Counted from the stretch's first letter, positions 1 through 6,602 are shown. The stretch: DNA of 6,662 nt from Alphaproteobacteria bacterium (GCA_021639925.1 JAJXEL010000081.1:1-6662), one strand, 5' to 3'. Program-made: numbers and translations. Notes: generated from the letters alone by a model not told the origin.

Positions 1-733
1 TTTTATAGTTGTCGGGGCGGATCAACCCCAGTTTGTTTTTAATCCACAATAACGGAAACTGCCTGGGGTGCTGCTTTTTTTCGATTTGATACAGATCGTT
101 TTTTTTCAAAGGAAGATTTTGTTTTATCCGATTTAAAACTTCGGCATGCTTTTTATGAAACTTATCATGCAGGCGGAAAGATTGTTCCGGTATAATTACT
201 TGTTTAAAACGGGTCGGTTGCGTAATCCGCATCAGATTTTCCAAAGGAAATCCGAATGCTTTGACAAAATCCAGAAAACATTTTTCTTCTTTGATTTCAG
301 GATCGGCAATATAGACTGCTTTGCAGTACGGACGGTCCAGAAAATACCAGATTCGGGACAGCATTTCCAATACGGCATGACAGTAATGAGGGTACAATAC
401 GCCGAAAAAAACAACGGTTTCATCAATTTTTTTTATATCTTGCCGTTCGTATTTCGGATTTGCGCCGATGTACCAGTCCCGATAAGGTTTTAGAGCGTCT
501 TCATGATCAAAAATGTGTCTGTCCAACAATGACAGACGGATAAAATTTCCGTTTTTATCCGTTACGCCGCCGTATTGTTCATAATCGGGGCATATATTTC
601 GTTCCAATGGATATACGATACCGTCATTAACATATTCGACAGCCAAATCATGATGCATTTCGTAATCAAGGTTTTCTATCATACGATACTGCTTCATTGT
701 CTGTTCGCTGCAATAATATGTATTTTTAACCAT
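1..733 (-). CDS. GT61-family (DUF563) glycosyltransferase, partial, 3' end beyond left edge
   Basis: An uninterrupted reading frame starts at ATG 733 and stays open to the left edge (244 codons, no stop), so the C-terminus is missing. The start is supported by an AGGA Shine-Dalgarno at 745-742, 8 nt upstream, and by the TAATG overlap with the stop of the preceding remnant. The most informative stretch is residues 105-145: a hydrophobic strand VVFFGVLYPHYCHAVLEM (107-124), followed by LSRIWYFLDR. This resembles the GT61/DUF563 core, where a His-rich segment precedes 'E..(S/P)RLW'. H116, H119 and E123 fit that pattern. A later segment, VIIPEQSFRLHDKFHKKHAE (179-198), also has the GT61 layout. 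No signal peptide or membrane segment is seen, so a cytoplasmic or peripheral enzyme transferring a sugar from a nucleotide donor to a growing glycan is likely. Donor and acceptor cannot be read from the sequence. The family call is fairly sure; the specificity is unknown. Confidence 0.78.
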   Translation of the reverse strand, partial: MVKNTYYCSEQTMKQYRMIENLDYEMHHDLAVEYVNDGIVYPLERNICPDYEQYGGVTDKNGNFIRLSLLDRHIFDHEDALKPYRDWYIGANPKYERQDIKKIDETVVFFGVLYPHYCHAVLEMLSRIWYFLDRPYCKAVYIADPEIKEEKCFLDFVKAFGFPLENLMRITQPTRFKQVIIPEQSFRLHDKFHKKHAEVLNRIKQNLPLKKNDLYQIEKKQHPRQFPLLWIKNKLGLIRPDNYK

Positions 734-741
734 TATTTGAA

Positions 742-745
742 TCCT
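742..745 (-). promoter_or_regulatory. Ribosome binding site of the GT61 gene
   Basis: On the minus strand AGGA lies 8 nt before ATG 733. It sits inside the last codons of the nucleotidyltransferase remnant, whose TAA (735-733) shares its final A with the ATG. This placement supports 733 as the real start and suggests the GT61 gene was once translationally coupled to a complete upstream gene. Confidence 0.6.
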
Positions 746-766
746 ATGGCATGCCGGATCAGATTA

Positions 767-807
767 AGATCCTCTGCAAAATTAACGTTTACAAAACAAT
801 CGGCGAC
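767..807. repeat. Direct repeat copy 1, 41 bp, in the remnant
   Basis: Positions 767-807 match 904-944 at 37 of 41 bases. All four differences are transitions, and the offset is 137 bp. The copy encodes the VADxFVNVNFAED part of the remnant. Similarity drops quickly on both sides at the DNA level, although protein similarity continues. Confidence 0.85.
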
Positions 808-866
808 AAGATGATAACGGACAATCTTTCCTTTGTTTTTCCAAAAATTGATAAGATCGCCGAGGT

Positions 867-1607
867 TTATTTTTTGTATTTCATTACATTCAAAGCCAGT
901 TCCAGATCCTCTGCGAAATTGACGTTTACAAAACGGTCGGCGACGACAAAATAACGTACAGGAACTGTTTGCCTCATCCAATAATGTAACAGCCCGCCGA
1001 ATTCCTTTTGACCGGTTACCGTATTGGCGGATACCCCTCCCCCTATATCTTTTTTATAATCAAAAATGTGTCCGCTGAATACGCAGCTGCACGATCCTTT
1101 TAAAGGATTGAAAACTGTTTGGGGTTTTTCTACCAATTTCGTAATGATTTTGTCGTCATTGTATTGAATGGTGTATGTTTTTTTTATCGTTTCTATATCG
1201 TCTTTATCAACCATACCGCAGGTAATAAAGCTTTTTTTGGCATAATGTTCGGCAATCATTTCCTGATGGCGAGGATTAAAAAGCAGTTCGTCCCCTGCCA
1301 AAAGCAAAAAGTCTTCTCCGTTCAAAGCTTCAATGCCGCTTTCCATGGCGTCAATGATGCCGTTTTGTTCTTTTTGAAAAGCATAAGTCAAAGGCATTCC
1401 CTGATATTCATCGCCAAAGTATTCCATAATTGTTTCGGCTTTATATCCGACGACAATAACCGCTTCGGTTATTTTGGCTTTGACGGCGTTATCCAGCGCG
1501 TATGACAATAAAGGGCGGCCGTCCAAATCAATCATACATTTGGATATTTCTCCGATGCTGTTTCTTAAACGGCGCCCTTTCCCGGCGGCTAAAACCAGAG
1601 CTTTCAT
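867..1607 (-). CDS. Sugar-phosphate nucleotidyltransferase (NDP-sugar pyrophosphorylase-like), 246 aa
   Basis: The protein opens with the nucleotide-binding signature LAAGKGRRL (residues 6-14), followed by SKCMIDLDGRPLL (22-34), where K23 is the usual conserved lysine. VIVVGY (50-55), QKEQNGIIDAM (78-88) and LLLAGDELL (101-109, with D106 as probable metal ligand) follow. The C-terminal NVNFAEDL (228-235) supplies the second acidic site. This is the single-domain fold of RmlA/MurU/HddC-like enzymes that join a sugar-1-phosphate to an NTP. There is no CBS or acyltransferase extension. Sugar and nucleotide are not readable. It lacks the N-terminal signature of CMP-sialate or CMP-pseudaminate synthetases, so it is not a PseF. 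ATG 1607 is chosen because it follows the previous TAA (1611-1609) by one base and has AAGGGG 10 nt upstream. Its last codons contain an A6 run at 875-870 just before the stop. Downstream lies a duplicated copy of its own tail. Confidence 0.85.
   Translation of the reverse strand: MKALVLAAGKGRRLRNSIGEISKCMIDLDGRPLLSYALDNAVKAKITEAVIVVGYKAETIMEYFGDEYQGMPLTYAFQKEQNGIIDAMESGIEALNGEDFLLLAGDELLFNPRHQEMIAEHYAKKSFITCGMVDKDDIETIKKTYTIQYNDDKIITKLVEKPQTVFNPLKGSCSCVFSGHIFDYKKDIGGGVSANTVTGQKEFGGLLHYWMRQTVPVRYFVVADRFVNVNFAEDLELALNVMKYKK
904..944. repeat. Direct repeat copy 2, 41 bp, in the intact nucleotidyltransferase
   Basis: This is the partner of the repeat at 767-807, lying near the 3' end of the complete nucleotidyltransferase gene. 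Of the four differing bases, three are synonymous and one changes Arg (this copy) to Cys (remnant). Confidence 0.85.
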
Positions 1608-1608
1608 T

Positions 1609-2616
1609 TTATTCTTTCCCCTTATTGATGTCTTCGATCAACCGGCGCATATCTTCAACCGTCAGCCACCGGTCGTTATTTCCGGAACTGTATTCAAAAT
1701 CGTCCGGAACGCGTTTTTCGTTCGCGTAAAACTGTTTGATTTCTTTGCGCTGAATGTCGGGCAGAATAATATAGTAACCTTCTTTTTCTATGGTATTACG
1801 CGCGTCTTCTTTTGTAATCATGCATTCATGGATTTTTTCACCCGGGCGAATACCTATTTCTGTGATTTTTAATTCCGGCGCGATCGCTTTGGCCAAATCG
1901 GGCATGTGCATTGACGGGATTTTTTTTACAAATAATTCACCGCCGTGCATGTGTTCCAAAGCTTCTAAAACCATTTCGACAGCCTGTTCCAATTTCAACC
2001 AGAAACGCGTCATTTTCATGTCGGTAATCGGTAATTCTTTTGCTCCGTTGGCAACCAGTTCCTGAAAAAACGGAATAACGGAACCGCGCGATCCCGCAAC
2101 GTTGCCATAACGTACAACGGAAAATTTCGTGCCGCTGGGACCGGAATAAGCATTCCCCTGAATGAAAAGTTTATCGGAACACAATTTTGTCGCGCCGTAC
2201 AAATTAACGGGCGCGCAGGCCTTGTCCGTTGATAAGGCGACAACGCGTTTAACCTTTTTATCAATACAGGCGTCAATGATGTTGGCGGCGCCCATGATGT
2301 TTGTTTTAACCGCTTCAAACGGGTTATATTCGCAGCTGGGAACCTGTTTTAATGCGGCGGCGTGGACGACAAAATCAATGCCTTCCAACGCGCGGTACAA
2401 TCGTTCTTTGTCCCGAACGTCGCCGATAAAAAAGCGCAGTTTATCCGCATGCTTTTTAAATTCGGGCATATTGCTCATCATAAATTGTTTAAATTCGTCG
2501 CGAGAATAAATAACGATACGTTCTATTTCAGTATGCGTTTCTAAAATGGTTTTTATAAATTTTTTTCCAAAAGAGCCTGTTCCGCCCGTAATTAATATAG
2601 ATTTTCCATCTAACAT
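1609..2616 (-). CDS. pseB: UDP-N-acetylglucosamine 4,6-dehydratase (inverting), PseB type, 335 aa
   Basis: This is an extended short-chain dehydrogenase with the NAD(P)-binding motif GGTGSFG (residues 11-17), YSRDEFKQ (37-44), HAAALKQVP (85-93) and the catalytic segment STDKACAPVNLYGATK (129-144). D131, K132 and Y140 match the Asp-Lys-Tyr set known for PseB/FlaA1 of Helicobacter. The C-terminal GIRPGEKIHECMITKEDA (275-292) is also typical of this short soluble PseB group. There are no membrane helices, unlike the long CapD/WbpM dehydratases. The family converts UDP-GlcNAc to UDP-2-acetamido-2,6-dideoxy-beta-L-arabino-hexos-4-ulose, the first step towards pseudaminic acid or other 6-deoxy-HexNAc sugars. 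Length and ends are complete. The start at 2616 has AAAGGAA about 9 nt upstream and lies one base after the previous stop. No PseC aminotransferase is in the window, so the final sugar is open. Confidence 0.9.
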   Translation of the reverse strand: MLDGKSILITGGTGSFGKKFIKTILETHTEIERIVIYSRDEFKQFMMSNMPEFKKHADKLRFFIGDVRDKERLYRALEGIDFVVHAAALKQVPSCEYNPFEAVKTNIMGAANIIDACIDKKVKRVVALSTDKACAPVNLYGATKLCSDKLFIQGNAYSGPSGTKFSVVRYGNVAGSRGSVIPFFQELVANGAKELPITDMKMTRFWLKLEQAVEMVLEALEHMHGGELFVKKIPSMHMPDLAKAIAPELKITEIGIRPGEKIHECMITKEDARNTIEKEGYYIILPDIQRKEIKQFYANEKRVPDDFEYSSGNNDRWLTVEDMRRLIEDINKGKE

Positions 2617-2617
2617 G

Positions 2618-4408
2618 TTAAAAAGTTCCTTTCTTGTCAGAAATCATTAAAGCGTTGTATTCGTCTCTGTCGATAAAGGGGGACATATCTTGTAAAAAAG
2701 CGGGTTCTGACGTTCCGTCCGCCTTTAAACGGGAAATGACGCAAGGAAAAGCGACGTTTTCATATTGCTGTTCTATTTCTAAAAACGCCGCGCTTTCCCG
2801 TGCAAACAGCCAATCAATCGAATCTGAAACATCATGATTGGATCGGCAGTGCCGGTAAGGAATTCCGAAAGCTTGCGCAATATATTTAAAATCCGGAAAC
2901 GATATGCCGCTGTCATAATCGCAGCCGGTATTAACGCCGTTGAAATAATTTTTAAACGTATTACGCAGCGCGCCGTAACCGCCGTTGGAAAAAACGATAA
3001 TTTTTACCGCGAGATTATTATGACGAATTGTTGCCAATTCCTGTAAATTCATCATAATACTGCCGTCTCCGGTTTGAATGACAACAGGCCGTTTTGCCGC
3101 GCAGGCGACCCCTGCGGCCAAAGTGATATCGTCCCCCATGGAACCGCAGTTGATGTTTACAAAAGAACGTTGATCCTTTGTAATGTTGCCGTATCTCAGC
3201 CAGCCGCCGATGCTGCTGCTGTTTCCTAAACAGGTAATGCCGTTTGAAGGAATTTTTTGCGCGTAGGTTTTCCAAAAAGTATAAGGATTGACACGTTTGT
3301 CGTCGTGTTCTCCCGCTCCTTCAAACGGATCGAATTTCTTTTTTGTATTTTCAGCGTAGGCCAGCCATGCCGGCGAAGCGGAGGTTTTAAAGCCGGCCGT
3401 CTGCCGGAAAAATTCTTTTAAATCCGCATGGATAAACGTATCGACATGCATTCCCGGTTTTTGGGGTTCGTATTCGTCAACGTTTACCATGATAATATGA
3501 GCGTTCGGGGCAAAATTTTCCTGAACCCAGCCCGTTTCGCTGAAAGTCAAAGAGGCTCCCAAAACCAAGATAACGTCCGCGTTTTGCAAAACGAAATTTC
3601 CGGCGCGTTGTCCGGTCAGGCCTTCCGCGCCGACAAAAAGAGCGTGTTCGCGATATAGTAAATCAGGCTGGGACGCGGCGTTGACGACAGGGACGCGCAC
3701 GTCGTCTAAAAATTTAAGAAAAGCGTCAAAATTTCCGGAATACCGAAGGCCGCTGCCTGCCAAAATAACGGGACGTTCTGCGTCCGACAGCAGTTTTTGC
3801 ATTTTCTTTATCAGATGTTCTTCTGCTTTGATCGGTTCAGGCTTAGGCAGAACGGGCAGCAGATCTTCTTCTTCAACGATTGTGTTTTGAACGTTTTGCG
3901 GAATGTCAAGCCAAACAGGGCCGCGCCGGCCGGTCATTGCAATATCGTAGGCTTTTTGAACTTCGCGTTTGATTTCCAAAGGATCCGTCACCAGTTTGGC
4001 GTATTTTGTCATCGTTTTAACGGTATCGACGATATTAAATTCCTGTATTCCTCTGGATCGCAAAGGAATGCCGGCGTCTGGTACGGACGTATTATACCGG
4101 CACTGTCCCGAAACGATCAGCATGGGAATACTGTCAACATAGGCCCCCATCACGCCCGTCAGCGTATTCGTTCCGCCCGGTCCCGATGTGACGCACACCA
4201 GCGCGGGTTTGTCAGTTGTGTAACGCGCATAGCCTTCGGCAGCCATGGCGCAGGCCTGTTCGTGATGATTAAAAATCGTTTTAATGCGTTTTGATATTCC
4301 CAACGCGTTGTTCAAAAACATGGAACCGCCGCCGACGACGCAGAATGCCTGTTCCACGCCGTTGTCCGCCAAAACGTCCATAATGATATCTGCTACTCGT
4401 TTTTTCAT
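2618..4408 (-). CDS. ThDP-dependent acetolactate-synthase-like enzyme, candidate YerE-type C2 transferase to a 4-keto sugar, 596 aa
   Basis: The three-domain ThDP fold is complete. The PYR domain has VVGGGSMF (24-31) and the cofactor-activating glutamate E50 in HHEQACAMAAEGYAR (48-62), then TSGPGGTNTLTG (74-85). The SRGIQEFNIVD segment (118-128) resembles acetolactate synthase. A central domain begins near 190 with RPVILAGSG (212-220). The PP domain carries GDGSIMMNLQELATIRHNNL (447-466) and ends the ThDP motif at S474-N475, giving GDG-X25-N with D448 and N475 as metal ligands. The acetolactate synthase family decarboxylates pyruvate and transfers the two-carbon unit. Between RfbH and SDR genes, the best parallel is Yersinia YerE, which adds this unit to C4 of CDP-3,6-dideoxy-4-hexulose. 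That role is inferred from neighbours; no acetolactate synthase small subunit is present. The start is taken at ATG 4408, not the longer in-frame ATG 4429: 4408 forms an ATGA overlap with the previous stop and has GGAG at 4419-4416. Confidence 0.82.
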   Translation of the reverse strand: MKKRVADIIMDVLADNGVEQAFCVVGGGSMFLNNALGISKRIKTIFNHHEQACAMAAEGYARYTTDKPALVCVTSGPGGTNTLTGVMGAYVDSIPMLIVSGQCRYNTSVPDAGIPLRSRGIQEFNIVDTVKTMTKYAKLVTDPLEIKREVQKAYDIAMTGRRGPVWLDIPQNVQNTIVEEEDLLPVLPKPEPIKAEEHLIKKMQKLLSDAERPVILAGSGLRYSGNFDAFLKFLDDVRVPVVNAASQPDLLYREHALFVGAEGLTGQRAGNFVLQNADVILVLGASLTFSETGWVQENFAPNAHIIMVNVDEYEPQKPGMHVDTFIHADLKEFFRQTAGFKTSASPAWLAYAENTKKKFDPFEGAGEHDDKRVNPYTFWKTYAQKIPSNGITCLGNSSSIGGWLRYGNITKDQRSFVNINCGSMGDDITLAAGVACAAKRPVVIQTGDGSIMMNLQELATIRHNNLAVKIIVFSNGGYGALRNTFKNYFNGVNTGCDYDSGISFPDFKYIAQAFGIPYRHCRSNHDVSDSIDWLFARESAAFLEIEQQYENVAFPCVISRLKADGTSEPAFLQDMSPFIDRDEYNALMISDKKGTF

Positions 4409-5247
4409 GCGATTTCTCCGGTTTTCCATGAAATTTCCCGTTCGATCCCGTTTTCAAGCGGCGTAAATTCAAAATGCGGAAATTCGTCAAGAAAACGCTT
4501 TGCCGTGCCGGTGTATTCTTTGTTTGTCCCCGTTTTTTCAATTTCAATCGGAAGATTTTTTCCCGTTTTCAATAAAACGGTTTTTGCCAAATCGCTTAAA
4601 AGCGGCGATTGGCCGACAATGTTGTAATCGTGAAATTTTGTTTTTTTGTTCAAAACGCAAAGAATCGCTTTGCCCAGATCATCAACGAAAACATAGGAAA
4701 AACGGCAGTCTCCGCGCATGGTTACAGCTCTGTTTTCCAGACAGCATTCAATTGCGTGGCGAATAAATCTCCGTGCCGGTTCGAACGGGCCGTAACACCC
4801 GAAAATACGTAAATTGACGATGTTTTCGGAATGTCTTGCCATGTCATTTAAAATATATTTCGACAGTCCGTATTCGTCAGCAGGCAAAATCCGGCCGATA
4901 TCGTTTTCCGAAACGTCGGATATATCATTTTGCTTGCCGTATTCCGCCCCTGAACCGATATAAATGATTTTTTCAAATCGATGTTCGTGGTTTTTAAAGT
5001 GTGCGAAAGAACGTAAAGTGCTTTCTAAAATATTTTGATTGTTGTCTAACGGATTGGCCGGCGTCGCAATAGCGCAATGAACCAAAAAGTCGGCCGAATG
5101 TTCGCAAAGCCATTTATCAACGCTTTGTTTTTCATAAACGTTCAAAAGTTGTCTGCCCGGCGCGTCAACGTCATATTCCTGCCGTAGGATCGGCAGAATA
5201 TTACGTCCGATAAATCCTGTTCCGCCTGTCAAAAGGATTTTTTTCAT
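4405..5247 (-). CDS. Extended SDR NAD(P)-dependent sugar-nucleotide reductase/epimerase, 280 aa
   Basis: The N-terminus KKILLTGGTGFIGRN holds the Rossmann glycine motif GGTGFIG (residues 8-14). The active-site elements are IIYIGSGAEYG (94-104, S99 as catalytic Ser) and the YxxxK pair Y126-GLS-K130. RIFGCYGP (147-154) and FSYVFVDDLGKAI (183-195) are the usual substrate-side motifs of NDP-sugar epimerases and reductases. The length is normal for reductases of this superfamily, somewhat shorter than typical 4-epimerases or 4,6-dehydratases. Placed between RfbH and a YerE-like ThDP enzyme, it could reduce the acetyl branch (YerF role) or a 4-keto group (as in abequose or paratose synthases). The sequence alone does not decide. 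Start ATG 5247 overlaps the RfbH stop as ATGA and has AAGGG 8 nt upstream. Its own TGA (4407-4405) overlaps the next start in the same way. It is cytosolic, with no signal peptide or membrane segment. Confidence 0.85.
   Translation of the reverse strand: MKKILLTGGTGFIGRNILPILRQEYDVDAPGRQLLNVYEKQSVDKWLCEHSADFLVHCAIATPANPLDNNQNILESTLRSFAHFKNHEHRFEKIIYIGSGAEYGKQNDISDVSENDIGRILPADEYGLSKYILNDMARHSENIVNLRIFGCYGPFEPARRFIRHAIECCLENRAVTMRGDCRFSYVFVDDLGKAILCVLNKKTKFHDYNIVGQSPLLSDLAKTVLLKTGKNLPIEIEKTGTNKEYTGTAKRFLDEFPHFEFTPLENGIEREISWKTGEIA
4415..4419 (-). promoter_or_regulatory. Ribosome binding site that decides the start of the ThDP enzyme
   Basis: GGAGA on the minus strand ends 6 nt before ATG 4408. 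The alternative in-frame ATG at 4429 would add seven residues (MENRRNR) unlike the family N-terminus and would put this site inside the coding region. The 4408 start also gives the ATGA overlap seen at the neighbouring junction. Confidence 0.7.
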
Positions 5248-6602
5248 TTTTCTGGCCCTTTAACAAAGTCATGAATGATTTTTGCGGTCTGCCTGACGTC
5301 TTCGGGCGTCAGATTTTGCGCGATGCCGACCCAGAACGTATGATTCATGATAAAGTCCGTAACGGGCAGAGATTTATAATCGTCTTCTGTCAAATCGGCG
5401 CCTTTTTTCAAATGTCCGCCGCCGATGCGTAAAACCGCGTCCGAAGTCGTTATCATCGGTTGGCGCAGCAGATTTCCCGCGAACAACTGGCGTGTGCCGA
5501 CGCCATGCGTTTCCAGATACTCGACCAGCTGCTGTTTGGTAAACGGCGCGTCTTCTTTCACCGAAATCAAAAATCCAAACCAGGAAGGTTCGCATTTTTC
5601 ATGATGCGAAGGCAAAAGCAGATATTCCCGCAAATCCGCCAGTTCTTTTAAAAGTATTTCCGCATTTTCGCGGCGGATCTTTAAAAAATCGTCCAGCCTG
5701 TCCAGCTGCGCTACGCCGCAGGCCGCTTGCCAGTCTGTAATTTTCAAATTATATCCGATATGAGAATAGGTATACTTATGATCATATCCTTCGGGCAAAT
5801 TGCCTGATTTCATCTTAAAACGGGCATGACAGGTGTCATCATGCCCCGGCGCGCACCAGCAGTCGCGCCCCCAGTCGCGTATGGACAAAATAATGCGGTA
5901 TAGTTTCGAATCGTTAGTAATTACCGCACCGCCTTCGCCCATCGTCAGATGGTGCGCCGGATAAAAGCTGAATGTTCCGATGTGTCCGATCGTTCCGGCG
6001 TATTTGCCGTCCCATTTCGCGCCCAAAGCGTCGCAGGAATCTTCAATCAGCCATAAATCATGTTTTTGGCAGATTTCGGCAATCCGATCCATGTCATACA
6101 TGTTACCCAGCGTATGCGCCAGAAAAATGCAGCGGGTTTTCGGCGAAAGGGCTTTTTCAATTTTATTGACGTCAATGTTGTATGTCCCGGTTTCGGAATC
6201 GACAAAGACGGGAACCAGTCCGTTTTGAATAATCGGATTGACCGTTGTCGGAAAACCGGAAGCGACAGCGATGACTTCGTCGCCTTTCTTTAATCGTTTA
6301 TCCCCCAATTTCGGAGAAGTTAATGCCGTTAAAGCCAATAAATTCGCGCTGGAACCGCTGTTGGTCGTCAAAGCATGTTTTACATTCAGTTTTTGAGCAA
6401 ATTTCTGTTCAAATTCCGTGTTGAACCGTCCCGTCGTCAGCCACATGTCCAGGCTGGCTTCGATCATGTTGCACAGTTCTTCTTGCCCCAGTTTTTTACC
6501 CGAAGCCGGAATATAACCGGGGCGTTTTTTATCGGGGCGGACCTGCCGGTAGTATTCTTTGGACAGTTCTAAAATTTTTGATTTGATTAATTCCGGAGTC
6601 AT
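5244..6602 (-). CDS. rfbH: CDP-4-keto-6-deoxy-D-glucose 3-dehydrase (E1; RfbH/DdhC), 452 aa
   Basis: This is a DegT/DnrJ/EryC1-fold enzyme that uses PMP and a [2Fe-2S] cluster to remove the C3 hydroxyl of CDP-4-keto-6-deoxyglucose, working with a flavin/iron-sulfur reductase (E3), on the way to 3,6-dideoxyhexoses. The N-terminal block YIPASGKKL and LDMWLTTGRFNTEFE (51-65) is characteristic of RfbH. NSGSSANLLAL (81-91) binds the phosphate, and D188 in EDSCDALGAKWDG contacts the pyridine nitrogen. In SFYPAHHLTMGEGGAV (212-227) the usual PLP lysine is replaced by His (H217), the hallmark separating dehydrases from aminotransferases. Four cysteines, C190, C248, C250 and C258, give C-X57-C-X1-C-X7-C, the cluster-binding spacing described for E1. 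ATG 6602 has AGAGG about 7 nt upstream. The length is slightly above the roughly 437 aa of characterised E1. It is the first complete gene here, and its partner genes for CDP-glucose formation should lie upstream if the cluster is complete. Confidence 0.93.
   Translation of the reverse strand: MTPELIKSKILELSKEYYRQVRPDKKRPGYIPASGKKLGQEELCNMIEASLDMWLTTGRFNTEFEQKFAQKLNVKHALTTNSGSSANLLALTALTSPKLGDKRLKKGDEVIAVASGFPTTVNPIIQNGLVPVFVDSETGTYNIDVNKIEKALSPKTRCIFLAHTLGNMYDMDRIAEICQKHDLWLIEDSCDALGAKWDGKYAGTIGHIGTFSFYPAHHLTMGEGGAVITNDSKLYRIILSIRDWGRDCWCAPGHDDTCHARFKMKSGNLPEGYDHKYTYSHIGYNLKITDWQAACGVAQLDRLDDFLKIRRENAEILLKELADLREYLLLPSHHEKCEPSWFGFLISVKEDAPFTKQQLVEYLETHGVGTRQLFAGNLLRQPMITTSDAVLRIGGGHLKKGADLTEDDYKSLPVTDFIMNHTFWVGIAQNLTPEDVRQTAKIIHDFVKGPEK

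Larger units (their letters stand above)
733..864 (-). pseudogene. Orphan C-terminal remnant of a second nucleotidyltransferase
   Basis: Read from 864 to the TAA at 735-733, this segment encodes 43 residues beginning LGDLINFW. They align without gaps to residues 203-245 of the intact nucleotidyltransferase just upstream, with 21 of 43 positions identical by my count. The strongest block is VRYxxVADxFVNVNFAEDL, which holds the ED motif typical of the family's second metal-binding or sugar-binding site. There is no N-terminal LAAGxG domain, no start codon of its own and no Shine-Dalgarno at its head. It lies in the -1 frame relative to the upstream gene and begins right after that gene's stop (869-867). 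Most differences in the best-conserved part are third-position transitions, so it was under protein-level selection for part of its history. It may be a remnant of a full paralogue that once preceded the GT61 gene, or a tandem duplication of the gene tail. Independent translation is unlikely. Confidence 0.75.

Noticed and set aside
146..493. A 115-codon plus-strand reading frame
   Set aside because: It lies antisense to the GT61 frame, has a low-complexity Phe-rich translation with no recognisable domain, and shows no Shine-Dalgarno. The minus-strand product is clearly the coding one.
733..981. Treating the 82-codon minus-strand frame as a separate small gene starting at 981
   Set aside because: Its first 38 or so codons overlap the intact nucleotidyltransferase out of frame and have no family similarity. 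Only the part from 864 downstream is meaningful, as a remnant.
867..1607. PseF (CMP-pseudaminate synthetase), because it follows pseB
   Set aside because: The N-terminal LAAGKGRRL signature is that of sugar-1-phosphate nucleotidyltransferases, not of the CMP-acylneuraminate synthetase family.
3797..4294. A 165-codon plus-strand reading frame
   Set aside because: It is antisense to the well-supported ThDP enzyme, and its composition is that of a reverse-complement shadow.
2618..4408. Housekeeping acetolactate synthase for branched-chain amino acids
   Set aside because: There is no small regulatory subunit and no ilv neighbours. It is translationally coupled to sugar-nucleotide genes. It remains a possible alternative until a phylogeny is done.
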